This document shows positions 1 through 12,640 of a DNA stretch of 64,000 nucleotides, piece by piece (positions within the stretch are counted from its first letter, which is position 1; every line of letters begins with the position of its first letter). Position numbers and translations under genes: made by a program. The DNA lies in assembly GCF_001949145.1 (NCBI RefSeq), contig NW_019091653.1, forward strand, positions 1-64,000, given 5' to 3'. The notes under the pieces are model-generated. The model was given only the letters and a program-made list of their open reading frames with translations, ran no database searches and had not been told where the DNA came from. Source of the stretch: Acanthaster planci. Taxonomy: Eukaryota; Echinodermata; Asteroidea; Valvatida; Acanthasteridae.

Positions 1-3000
1 GAAGTGTTGACAAATGGAGAAAGGGGAAAAAATAGCAAGCAGTCCAAAAGGAACTCCCGCCTCCTTTTAGGGTTCTTTCCCTAAGTAAAGAAAACATGAA
101 TATGCAACTTACTTCATTTAAGGGAGTTACATGTCCCCTTTCAGATGGCACCAAGACTGCCAGATTTGGAGAATTCGGAGGTCTTTTATCATCCAACATA
201 TGCAGACATGTTGGGCGGGAAATTGACGGCTGAAGTGTTGACAAATGGAGAAAGGCAAAAAAAATTGCAAGCAGTCCAACATGAACTCCCGCCTCCTTTT
301 AGCTTTTTTCTCACTAAGCAAAGCCAATATGAATATGAAACTTACATCATTAAAGAGAGTTACCTATCACCTTTCAGAGGGCACCAAGACTGCCAGATTT
401 GGAGAATTCGGAGGTCTTTTATGATCCAATATCTGCAGACATGTTGGGCGGGAAATAGACGGCAGAAGTATTGACAAATGGAGAAAGGCGAAAAAATAGC
501 AAGCAGTCCAACAGGAACTCCCGCCTCCTTTTAGGGTTCTTTCCCTTAGTAAAGCAAATATGATTTTGAAACTTACTTCGATGGATAGAGTCACATGTCC
601 CTTCATAATGAAACGACGTTTGAATCGTTTGGACAATTTTCAGGTCATTTGTGATCCAATATATGCACACATGTTTCGGCCGCAACAGGACCTGTAAAAG
701 GTTGATAAATGATGATTAGCGTAAAAAGGGAAAGCAGTACAACAGGAACTCCTGCCTGCTTTCTTTAAAAAAATTCATTAATTTAAGCCAATATGAATAT
801 GAAACTTACATCATTGAAGAGAGTTACATGTCCCCTTTTAGATGGCACCAAGACTGCCAGATTTGGACAATTTTGAGGTATTTTATGATCCAATATATGC
901 AGACATGTTGGGCGGGAAATAGAGGGCTAAAGTGTTGACAAATGGAAAAAGGCAAAAAAAATTGCAAGCAGTCCAACAGAAACCCCTGCCTCCTGGTACG
1001 GTACTTTCCCTAAGTAAAGAAAATATGATTTTGAAATTTACTTCATTTGACAGAGTCACATGTCCCCTTCATAATGAAACGATGTTTGAGTCATTTGGAC
1101 AATTTTCAGATCATTTGTGATCCAATATATACACACGTTTCGGCCGCAACAGGACCTGTGAAAGGTTGATAAAGGATAATTAGCGTAAAAGAGGACGCAG
1201 AAGTACAAGAATTGTCGCTTTCTTTAAAAGAATATTTCCCGTAGTGAAGCCAGTATGAGTATGAAACTTACATCATTGAAGTAAGTTACATGTTCCCTCT
1301 CAGACGGCACCTAGACTGCCAGATATTTCCCGTAGTAAAGCCAGTATGAATATGAAACTTACATCATTGAAGTGAGTTACATGTTCCCTCTCAGACGGCA
1401 CCTAGACTGCCGGATTTGGACAATATTTAGGTCTTTTATGATCCAATATATGCAGATATGTTGGGCGGGAAATGGACGGCTGAAGTGTTAACAAATTGAG
1501 AAAGGGGAAAAAATCGCAAGCAGTCCAGCAAGAACTCCCACCTCCTTTTACGGTTCATTCCCTCAGTAAAGCAAATATGAATATGAAACTTACACAAATT
1601 TACTTCATTTGATAGAGTCACCTGTTCCCTTCTTAATGAAACGCTGTTTTAATCATTTAGAGAATTTTCAGGTCTTTTATGATCCAATATATGCAGACAT
1701 GTTGCGCGGGAAATAGACGTCTGAAGTGTCGACAAATGGAGAAAGGCGAAAAAATAGCAAGCAGTCCAACAGGAACTCCCGCGTCCTTTTAGGGTTATTT
1801 CCCTCAGTAAAGCAAATTTGAAAGATGCCACCGAGGTTTCTAGGTTTGAACAATTCTCCGTTCATTTATAATCCAATATATGCAGACATTTTGGGGCGGG
1901 AACAGAACCGGTAAAGGGTGTTTGAGTGTACTAATGCCGGGCCAGAATTGTCGCCTTCTTTGACGTACATGTATTCCTAACCAAGCAAATATGAATATGA
2001 AACTTATATCTTAGGATTGATTAGCATGTGGCTTTTGATATGCCACCAAGATTGCCAGATTTGAACATTTTTCAGGTATTTTATAATCCAATATATGCAA
2101 ACATTTTGGGGCACGAACAAAACCGGTAATGGATGGATGAATGTAGAAATGCCGGTCAAGAATTTTCGCTTTCTTTGACGATGATATCCCTAAGTAAATC
2201 AAATATGGATTTGAAACTTATATCATGGGATTGAGTAACATGTGCACTTTCAGATGCCACCAATATTACCAGATTTGAACAATTTTAAGATCTTCTATAA
2301 TCCAATATATGCAGACATTTTGGGGCGGGAACAGAACCGGTAAACGGTGTTTGAGTGTACTAATGCCGGGCCAGAATTGTCGCATTCTTTGACGTATGTA
2401 CCCCTAATTAAAGCAAATGTGGATTTGAAACTTATATCATTGGATTAAGCAAGATGTGCCCTTTCAGATGCCACCAAGACTGCCTGATTGGAACAATTTT
2501 CAGGTATTTTATAATCGAATATATGCAGACATTTTGGGACTGGGAAATTTCCTGTTCAACATAAAGAAATATAGGGTGTTGTCAAAATAGCAAGCACACT
2601 TCCAAAAACTCTTCCTTTCTTTTGCGGATATTTCTCTAACTAAAGAAAAGGTAAATACGAACCTTACATTGAGTAACATGTGCCCTTTCAGATGCCACTA
2701 AAAATTGCCAGATTTGAATAAATTTCAGTTCATTTATAATCCAATATATGCAGACATTTTGGGGCGGGAACAGAACCAGTAAAATGTGGACGAATGTAGA
2801 AATGCCGGTCCAGACCTTTCGCCTTCTTTGACGATTATTAAATTAAATGTGGATTTGAAACTTATATCATTGGATTGAGTAACATGTGCCCTTTCAGATG
2901 CCACCAATATTATTAGATTTGAACAATTTTCAGGTCTTTTATAATCCTATGTATGCAAACACTTTTGGACGGGAACAGAGCCGGTAAAGGGTGTTTCAGT

Positions 3001-6000
3001 CAAGAAATGCCAGGCCAGACTTTTCGCCTTCGTTGACGTATGCATCGATATCTAGAGCAAATATGGGTTTAAAAACTTACTTCATTGGATGGAGTAACAT
3101 GTTCCCTTTCCGATGCCACCAAGATTGCCAATTTTGAAAAATTTTAACCTGTTTTATAATCCAATATATGCAGACATTTTCAGGCGGAAAGAGAACCGGT
3201 AAAAGGTGGATGAATGTAGAAATGCTGGTACAGAATTTTCACTTTCTTTGACAAATATATATACCTAACTACAGCAAGTATGGATTTGAAACTTATATCA
3301 TTGGACTGACTAACATGTGTTCTTTCCGTTGCCACCAAGATTGCCAAATTTGAACAATTTTTTAGGTCTTTTATAATGAAATATATGCAGGCATTTGGGG
3401 GCGCGAACAGAACCGTAACAGGTGGATAAATTTAGAAATGCCAGTCCATAATATTTCCTTCTTTAACAAATATATCCCTAACTAAAGCAAATATTTATTT
3501 GAAACTTATATCATTGGATTGAGTAACATGTGCCCTTCAGATGCCACCAAGATTGCCGGATTTGAACAATTTTCAGGTCTTTTATAATCCAATATATGCA
3601 GACATTTTGGAGCGCAAACAGAATCGGTAAAAAGTGGGTGAATTTAGAAATGCCAGTCCAGAATTTTCGCCTTTTTTGACTAATATATCCCTAACTAAAG
3701 CAAATATGAATATTAAATGCATATCACTGGATTGAGTAACATGTGTTCTTTCAGATGCCACCAAGATTGCCAGATTTGAAAAAATTTAAGGTGTTTTATA
3801 ATCCAATGTATGTAAACAATTTGGGGCGAGAACAGAACCGGTATTAACAGGTGGATGAATGTAGAAATGCCTGTCCAGAATTTTCGCCTTCTTTGACAAA
3901 TACATCCCTAACTAAAGCAAATATGGATTTGAAGCTTATATTACTGGGTTGAGTAACATTTGCCCTTTCAGATGCCACCGAGATTGCCAGTTTTGAACAA
4001 TTTTCTGGTCGTCTATAATCCAATATATGCAGACATTTTGGGGCGGGAAATGAACCAGTATGGGTGGATGAATGTAGAAATGCCAGTCCAGTAGTTTAGC
4101 CTTCTTTGACGCATATATTCCTAACTAAAGCGGATATGGATTTAAAACGTATATCATTAGATTGAGTAGCATGTGCCCTTTCAGATGCCAACAAGATTAC
4201 CAGATTTGAACAATTTTCGGGTCATTTGTAATCCAATATATGCAGACATTTTGGGGCGGGAACAGAACCGGTTAAGGGTGGAGGAATCTAGAAATGCGCG
4301 TCCAGAATTTTCGCCTTCTTTGACGAATATATCCCTAACTAAAGCAAATGTAAATATGAAACATACACCATTAGATAGAATCATATATGTGCCCTTTCCG
4401 GTGCAACCAAGATTACTAAATTTGAATATTTCTGGGTTATTTATGATGCGATATATGCAGACAATTTTAGGTGGAAACAGAACCGGTAAATATTGTATGA
4501 ATGTAAAAAAAGGCCGGTCGGGAATTTTCGTCTTCTTTGACGAATATATACTTAACTAAAGTAAATAAGTATAGGAAACTTACATGTTTGGATTGAGTAA
4601 CATGTGCCCTTTCAGATGCCACTAAGATTGCCAGATTTGAACAATTTTCGGGTGATTTATAATCAAATATATGCAGACATTTTAGGGTGGGAACAGAACC
4701 GGTAAAGGGTGGATGAATGTAGAAATGCTGGTCCACAATTTCCACCTTCTTTGACGAAAACATCCCTAGGTATAGGTAATAAGAATATGAAACTTTCATC
4801 ATTGGATAGAATCACAGGTGCCCTTTTAGATGCCAAATTTGAACAATTTCTGGGTCATTTATGATCTAATACATGCCGACATCTTTGTGCTGTGAAATAA
4901 CCTGTTCATCGTAAAGACATACAGAATTAGGTCAAAATAACAAGCACACGGCCAAGAACTCTTCCCTTCTTTTGCAAATATTTCTCTAACTACAAAAAAC
5001 ATCAATATGAAACATCATTGGATTGAGTAACATGTGCCATTTCAGATGCCACCGAGATTGCCAGATTTGAACAAATTCGGGCCATTTATGATCCAATATA
5101 TACAGACATCTTTTTGCTGGGAAAGGACCTGTTCAACCTGAATAATAAAGAATTCCGTCGAAATAGCAAGCAGACAGCCATGAACTCTTCCCTTTTTTGC
5201 AGCTTTTATCTAACTAAAGCGAATATAAATATGAAACTCACATCATTGGATTGAGTAGCATGTGCCCCTTCAGATGCCACTGAGGTTGCCAGTTTTGAAC
5301 AATTTTCGGTTCATTTATAATCCAATAAATGCAGACATTTTGGGGTGGGAACAGAACCGGTAAAAGGTGGATGAATGTAGAAATGCCAGTCCAGAATTTT
5401 TGCCTTCTTTGACGAATATATCCCTAACTAAAGCAAATATAAATATGAAACTTACATCATTTGATAGAATAACATGTGCCCTTTGTGATGCCACCAAAAC
5501 TCCAATATTCGGACAATTCTGAGGTCTTCTATAATCCAATATTTACAGACATGTTGCGCGGGAAACAGACGAGTAAAGTGTGGACAAAAGAAGAAAGGCG
5601 AAAAAATAGCAAGCAGTCGACCAGGAACTACCGGCTTTCAGGGTTCTTTCCCTAAGTAAAGAAAATATGAATCTGAAACTTACATCGTTGGATGGAGTAA
5701 CATGTCCCCTCTAAAATGAAACGATGTTTGAAACATTTGAACGTTTTTCAGTTCATTTATGATCCAATATATACAGACATCTTTCTGTGGCAACAGGACC
5801 AGTGAAAGGTATAAAAATGCCGATTAGCATGAAAATAGGAAGTAGTAGTACAGGAACTGTTTCCCTTTTCGAAGACATTTTTCTTATGAATATGAAGCTT
5901 ACATCATTGAATAGATTATTAATATGTGTCTTTTCAGACGCCACAAAGATTGCCAGAATTGGAGATAATTTTGAGGACTTTCATTATCCAATATATGCAG

Positions 6001-7545
6001 ATATGTTTGAACGGGAAAACAGACTTGTGAGGTTTGGACCATTGGATCAATGCAAAAAATGCCAAAAGGCCTTCTTTCAGGGTTCTTTCCCTAAACAAAG
6101 AAAATATGAATCGTCCATTATTAGACAACGCAACATGTACCCTTTCAAATGAAACGAAGATTGAAACATTCGGACAATATTCAGATTATTTGTGATCCAA
6201 TATATGCAAACATCTTTCTGCGGCAACAGGACCTTTAAAAGGTTTTTAAATGTTGAGTGGCATAAAAATAGGATGCAGTAGTACAGGAATCGTTTCCCTC
6301 TTTCAAAGATATTTCCCTAAGTAAAGGACATATGAATATGAAACTTACATCACTAGATAGAGTAACATGTCACCTTTCAGATGCCGCCAAAATTAAAACA
6401 TTTGGTGAATTCTGAGATATTTTATAATCCAATATATGCAGACATGCTGGCGCAGAAAAGAGGCCTGTGAAGAAAGGACAAATCGAGAATGCGAAAACAA
6501 AAAAAGCAGTTGACCAAGAACTCTGGATTTCTTTCAGGATTCTTTCCCTGAGTAAAGGAAATATTAAACTTCCCTTATAGGGTACAGGAATATGTATCCT
6601 TTCAAATGCCACCAGGATTGAAACATTCGGCCAATTTTCAGGTCATTTATGATCCAATAGGCCTACATGCAGACATCTTTCTTCGGCAACAGGACCTGTG
6701 AAATGTTTATAAATGCTGAGCTGCATGAAAATAGGAAGCAGTTGTTTTTTTGCAGATATTTCCTTAAGTCAAATATGAAAATGAAACTTACATCATTAGA
6801 TAGAAAAACATGTTTTCTTTCCGATGCCGCCAAGGTTAAAAGAGTTGGACATTTTTCAGGTCATTTAGAATCCAATATATGCAAACATCTTTCCGCAGGA
6901 AAAGGACCTGTAAAAGGTTGTTAAATGCTGAATCGCATAAAAGTAGCAAGCAGTAGATCAAGAACGTTTGCTTAATTTTCAAGATATTTCCCTAAGTAAA
7001 GGAAACATGAATATGAAACTGACATCATTAAATAGAAAATTTTATTCCCTTTCAGATGCCACAAAGATCGCCAGATTTAGACAATTTGCAGGTCCTTCAT
7101 GATCCAATATATGTAGACGATTTTGCGCTTGAAGAAGGCCTGGACTTGTAGAGTGTGGACAAATGCAGAGTTTCACAGATACAGTACGAATAGTAGTACA
7201 AGAACTGTTGTGTTCAATTGCAAGTATTTCTTTAACTAAAGCATATATGAATATGATATATACATAAATCATTGGATAGATGAACATGTCCCATTTCAGA
7301 TGAAACCGAGATTGCAAGATTTGGACGATTTTCACGTCATGTATGATCCAACATATGCAGGCATCTTTGTGAGGAAAAATGTGGACAAATGCAGGATTTC
7401 AGAAAAAGAAATAGGGAAACAGTAGGTCAAGAACCTTTATAGCTTCTTTCAGAGTTATTTCACTAACTACAGCAAATACAAATATGAAACTTACATCACA
7501 GGATAAAAGAACGTGTGTTCTTACAGATGCCCCCAAGACGAAGAA
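1..7545. repeat. Large tandem array of 205-245 bp units with exon-like cores
   Basis: About 33 diverged copies of one unit run head to tail from the window edge to about 7,545, so the array probably continues to the left. Copies of the anchor around TCCAATATATGCAGACA fall near 201, 434, 664, 898, 1131, 1451, 1692, 1881, 2096, 2310, 2524, 2749, 2954, 3169, 3386, 3597, 3811, 4028, 4241, 4456, 4672, 4874, 5101, 5330, 5544, 5772, 5997, 6205, 6438, 6668, 6880, 7112 and 7356. Spacing is about 214 bp in the middle block and about 230 bp in the flanks. Each unit has a core that often starts CAG|ATG and is often followed 86 nt later by GTAA or GTGA. The rest of the unit is also recognisable between copies. 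The last unit decays after about 7,530. The simplest reading is a satellite-like array; an exon-cassette array is possible (see findings). Confidence 0.9.
1285..1400. repeat. Local partial duplication inside the array
   Basis: A roughly 100-bp piece is repeated directly: the stretch from the TTTCCCGTAGT motif through the start of the next core appears near 1,240-1,325 and again near 1,325-1,415. This explains the long spacing (about 320 bp instead of 230) between anchors at 1,131 and 1,451. It looks like a recent unequal exchange or slippage event. Confidence 0.6.
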
Positions 7546-8801
7546 TAAACAGAATAACTTGCAAATGCTCTAAACATTATGTATCAAATTATTCATTAAA
7601 AATTCAGTCCATGTATAAGAATATTATATATACAAATTTGGCAGTAACGAATCGCTAATAATGGCGCATTATTCTGATTTTCCTCAGAAATGATTGGGAC
7701 GAGATACCAATTGACCCAAAAAAGCAACTTAACACTAAGGGATCTGAAAAGATCCTGCATCGATTTTTTTTAACGGACATCGCTACAGTACATTTTTAAA
7801 TACCTGGGCTTTAGGAGTATTTTAGTCATTGTGAAACCATTCTGTGAATCATTAAGTATTAGCACAGCGGCCGTTTTTTTCGAGACATGTTGCGAAAAAG
7901 GTACTCTTTATGTTCTTTTTTCTTCTCTTTTCACTTTTTTTTTGGCTTTTTCGCATGTTCCTAAAATGGCATTCTTTTTTTTGAGGGGGGGTCGCAAGTT
8001 CCACTGACGACAAAAACCCCCTTACAATATTTGCGAAATCGATATCTCAGAAAAGAAGTGCGTTACGCAAATATTGTCGTCATGTAATGATGTCATCAAA
8101 TGGCAAGTTATGTGACATTAAACTTGAACGATTAAAAACTATATCTCCTGAAGTATATGGCCAAATGGGTTCAGACCTTGTAGATATTTTGAAGGGGAAG
8201 TGATTTAAACGAATATAAACCTCATGTGATGAAGTCAGCAGGTTACAAGTCATGTAACAATAAAGGTGCACTCCTCCAACCCCATATCAACGGCACAAAT
8301 GCTCCATCGGGTTCAAACTTTGCACTTCAAAATGATGTTGTCTTCAATGTGGTCTCCAATTCATCTCGTGTGGCTAAAGTATTCTTCAAATCACCAACAG
8401 ATTACGTTACGTACTTGTCGAGCACCCTCTAGTGACAGGTTAAAAATTCTGAAAAATGAATTTTGAAAATGGCTGTGGTGAAGTTTGTCCGAATCGCCTG
8501 AAGATTGACGTGGATGATGATATTTACCCATTTAACAAATGTGAGCAATTTGGGGCCGATGACGTTATCATACCGGAAGTCCTAATAAAATACGTCCTTT
8601 TCCTCTTCAAAATTCGGTAAAACGTCCACCGTGAAAGATTTCAGAGTGAATTGTCCATTACATGATAGCTAAAACATTGAAGCCAACTACATCAAGTGCT
8701 TAACTAGTGTAGTTCTTCACACAGATAAAGCACTGACGACAAAAAAACTTACAATATGTGCGAATGGAGTCGCTTGAACGTACTGTCTCTAGTCGAGTGG
8801 T
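7546..8801. other. Noncoding stretch with short related repeats
   Basis: I find no convincing gene. A motif beginning CACTGACGACAAAAA and continuing CTTACAATAT-TGCGAA occurs at about 8,002-8,040 and again at about 8,728-8,766 as a direct repeat. A partly inverted copy (GCAAATATTGTCGTC) lies at about 8,067-8,081. These may mark the ends of a decayed element of about 760 bp. Short ORFs in both strands lack family resemblance. Confidence 0.45.
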
Positions 8802-9144
8802 GTGTTACGCCACAACTATAGCATCAGTCCCAACTATAGTTGGGCCCGTCCCAACTAGAGTGCTACAGTTGGACCGGCCCAACTACATCAGAGAGGTCCT
8901 GTGTGCATCATGTGCCCAGCTTGTGCCAAAGTCATATTGTTTACAAATGTCATGTCATTGGTCATAGGGCCAAGTGCCACATTTTTGATGAATTGTGTCA
9001 AGTGTGAGACACATTGACTCGGATAATGTTGAGACATTTCCATCAGACATTGGTCAACAATAGTTGGGCCAGCCCAACTGCAGCACTACAGTTGGGACTG
9101 TCCCAACTATAGTTGGGACTTATGCTATAGTTGGGGTGTAACAG
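8802..9144. mobile_element. Foldback (MITE-like) element with long imperfect terminal inverted repeats
   Basis: The left arm (8,802-8,884) and the reverse complement of the right arm (9,058-9,144) align over about 80 bases. Both contain repeated CCCAACTATAGTTGGG palindromes in the same order and spacing. About 170 bp of unrelated sequence lies between the arms. I see no transposase. The structure fits a non-autonomous foldback element; I could not define a target-site duplication. Confidence 0.7.
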
Positions 9145-10228
9145 GGACATTAGACCAAAACGTCGGGTCAAGTCAAGTATTTAGCTTCAATAACTTTGGG
9201 TCCCAAATAGTTTGGAACAGCAAAACCTTCGAAAATAACTATCCATTGACCGAGCTTTCGATTTTTAATACATTCATCTGGAAAATGTCACACAATACAT
9301 TATAATTATTTTGACTCGAGTCATTACGACTATGCTCAACCCCTTGAAGTAGAACATGCATAATACACCTCCTGAAATAAAAGTAGGCTGAACCTGAAAC
9401 TGCGGTGTACTGTAACTACTCTAAAAACTCGATAGTAAGATACTGGAATAACATAATTCAATTGATTAAAGGAATAAAAACATTACATATTGCTGGTCTC
9501 AAGCCAAGACTAAAATAAAACTGGTCTTGAGACCGGTCACAGACCTACATGACTGAAAATATTATATGAGTGGCCTCTTCCGTTATTAGTCACTTGGAGG
9601 GTACAATATAGGCCATATTTGTTACATTGTCGGTCAGTATTATATTATGTTTTAGCCGTAACGTAGCGCGGGATGGGATACATTTTCGTATGAGTAAAAC
9701 GTTCCCAAATAAACAATTTGAGGGGTTTTTTGATACTGGAAGTGAATACTACTACAGTCGCTTTAGTATTTTCGTATATCTTCTGCACCACGATGCATAC
9801 AAAAACATTGTTTGCGTACATGCTTTTGCAGTTGGTGATGCAGCAGCCGCCATTTTGATGCTTGTGCGTTCATCTTCAGCAGTAAGCAGCCCTCAGAAAT
9901 GCCAAAGCTAAACTCCAAACTGCGTAACAGTTGACGGGAGTCCTATATCGAGGATATAATTATGTATTTATCTAGGTTCAGTTCTTACCTGCCTTTCTGC
10001 AGCCTTATTTTCTTGTCTGGATAGACTTAGTTGTCCTTGCCGCATTGAAATTGCGAACCACATTGCCAGCAAATCCTTCCAGCTGACGGTTGGTGCGGTC
10101 TCGCCGTCTTGTGTGCATCCCTGTGTCCTGGCTTTGAAGTACTAGTTTTCCCACAGCGCCACTTTCGTTCATGTATAAATGATGAACACCTCAACAACTT
10201 CAAGGGAATGGTACCAAATGTACCTCAT
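9145..10228. other. Intergenic, nothing recognised
   Basis: AT-rich sequence with a few short open frames and no family resemblance. No repeats or RNA genes that I can support. Confidence 0.5.
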
Positions 10229-10628
10229 TCAACACCAATGCTGGACACGACTCGATTCCGTTCGGTAAGGAGCTGTTGTTACCACGAGTTTGATGCTTAC
10301 GTGGTCGACGTGGCGGTTACGGCCGTGATGGATAGGCCTACTCACACGAGCAGCACAGCTGAACTCGTGCGATGCGCTGGACAGCATAGTATGCAAGTTA
10401 ACCCACAACTCACAACCGCAGCCATTTGCAGTCTTGTCAAACAAAACTAGGTGCTGGTTTTCTTGAATGCATAGGCCAAAAAATATCTCTTTCACCAGGT
10501 AGTTTTTCGCTGCACATGTCTGCTTTTGCTTGTATTGTTTTTGCAAGTTATGATCAGTTCACGGTAGTAGAAGAGAACCGCCAAAATTGAGAGGGGCCTT
10601 CAGTACGCGTGCAAGGCTATGTTGCTCT

Positions 10629-10934
10629 TCAAAGCAACTCTACCAAGAAAGGGCACGTGGTAGTGCTGTCAATCACTGTTAAGTTGCTCCCGCAAAATTG
10701 AATTCCATTCCCATTCAGAGCATTCAGGAGATCGGCGCGTTGGAAAGACTCTTCTGCTAATATTTGAAGAATTTTAGGAAACTGTTGAACCAAAAGACGG
10801 TCGGCCCTCGTTTTTGCATAGTTTGTTAAAATAGCGTCGAGAACATTAGCTATCGCAGGACACATATGAACGAGATTGTGTTTCCAAGGAATAATTGGCG
10901 TAACAGTAAATGATCGTACACAAAGACGCCCCAT
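10629..10934 (-). CDS. Doubtful hypothetical ORF, possibly a gene relic
   Basis: A 101-codon frame on the minus strand has coding-like composition, with mixed hydrophobic and charged residues and helix-like stretches such as QQFPKILQILAEESF. It ends at a stop at 10,629. A second minus frame at 10,229-10,546 (105 codons, not starting with ATG) follows directly and could be part of the same relic. I recognise no domain in either. There is no obvious splice site linking them. They may be remains of a mobile-element gene or chance frames; I would not treat either as a confirmed gene. Confidence 0.22.
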   Translation of the reverse strand: MGRLCVRSFTVTPIIPWKHNLVHMCPAIANVLDAILTNYAKTRADRLLVQQFPKILQILAEESFQRADLLNALNGNGIQFCGSNLTVIDSTTTCPFLVELL

Positions 10935-12640
10935 CCAGGGGGACGAATTGGTGCATTTATATGGACTGTTAGAGGTAGCCTGTGCAGTGCTGTGTGATTG
11001 ACAACGTTTCAGACAATGATTAGATTAATTTTATAAGGTGATGTCCACTACCATTTGATTTTTGTCACGAAAATCAGTCTCTGACTGGCGGGTTACATAT
11101 CCTGAATGACTCGGACTGAAAACACAAGAGTGTTGTAGCATGAGTATTGTAAAGTGAAACTAAGGGTCAAACAACGCGTACTTAAGCAGCCCTTCATTTG
11201 CTAATACATGTATCAAGTTAATTCAATATATAACAATATTTCTGACCCTCACACTATTGACGTACCCGATTGCGCAAGGCATAAATTGCACCACTGAAGG
11301 TATACGTGTTGCCTAGTATTAAGAATCAGTCACATTGCTTGTACGTAAAATGGTTATTTAACAGGGAATTGGTCATTGTTGCCTATAATTATCATGACTA
11401 ACGTGGCAGCTTCTCTTCGCAATTATAAAAAAAATCGTCATTTGGGGAGTTCAGTTCCACTGCAAGATCGACCGCTCAGGATAAAGAAAAAAAATGCGTC
11501 GATGGGGCGGCAAACAGATTCAGCTATCTGATGATATCGAAATACAGCTCTTAGTAAGTTCAGACTACATTTACTAATTTCAAAGAGAGATGGAATTACC
11601 TGCCAAACAAACAGTAATAGTTTTAAATCAATTCCGGTGATATTTCCATATCACTAATAAAGGTCAAGTGCAACGGAGACAAAAAAGTCACAATTTTGGA
11701 CCCCTCATTTCTGGAACTACCCATTAAAAACTATTGTGGGAATTAAGCCACAGTTTTCTGATTGCCTTTCGTTTCCTTGGCTTGAGTTTCAACCGAACAT
11801 CCCTTATATCTAAGCAGATGAATTTATTACAACAAATAAGTACACATTTGGAAAAGTCCTTATCTTTGAGTATACATGTATTCCTAGTATCAGTTTCGTC
11901 AAATTCTTCTTTTCACCAAAAAGAAATACTTAAATAAATGGATAAAAAGGGGAAAAAAGAGGTAGAAGGAAGAGAAAAAAGGGAGGGACCCAGCCTCATA
12001 ATTGTGACAAAAGTGTTCTGCTTCAGGTTACCCAACCGTCCAAATTAAGGGCTGCGACTCTCGATTTTGTAGTTCACTCCCCGTCCTCGAAAATCTTTGA
12101 TCCGCCCCTGCATGTGGAATTCACTAGCATGAGTTTTATTATGAGGAGAGAGTTTTCTGTGAAGGTTCTGGCAAGGTCCGACCATGGAGATCCAATGAGT
12201 CAGCCTAGAATTAAGTTCTGCACTCAGGCTTGCTTTGGTTCGGTGTGTTCAGTACATTACGAGCCGAAATTACCCACACTAATTTAATGTTTAGGCATCC
12301 CGCCGATGGAGGGCGTCAGGCTGGCAATCACCCTCCAAAAGACACATTAAATTGGCGACTACTGCTGACAATTCCGTCTTCGTTGTATGTGTTGTCCCGG
12401 ATCCCGGCCACAGCCAGTTGATTTGGACACGGCCGGCTCGATGTACCGTCAAAGCTGTACATGTACAGTATATGTGCTGTTTGTGTACAGGTACTGTATA
12501 ATTATGTACTCTACATGTATGCGCTGTCCAACGACGGTAGATCCAGAGCATTTTCGGCATTTCAGTGGTACATGTACGTGGTTGGCATCAAATTAATCTT
12601 GTTGCGCCCCGACTACATTTCATAACTGAGACTGCTTGAG
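10935..12640. other. Intergenic and upstream region of the imidazolonepropionase gene
   Basis: No coding signal is convincing. The last 250 bp contain palindromic TACATGTA-type motifs. The promoter and 5' UTR of the downstream gene should lie at its right end, but I see no clear TATA box or start site. Confidence 0.4.

Noticed and set aside
145-474. 109-aa frame across two units of the left array
   Set aside because: It reads through both core and spacer of the tandem repeat only because stops happen to be missing; most other units break this reading.
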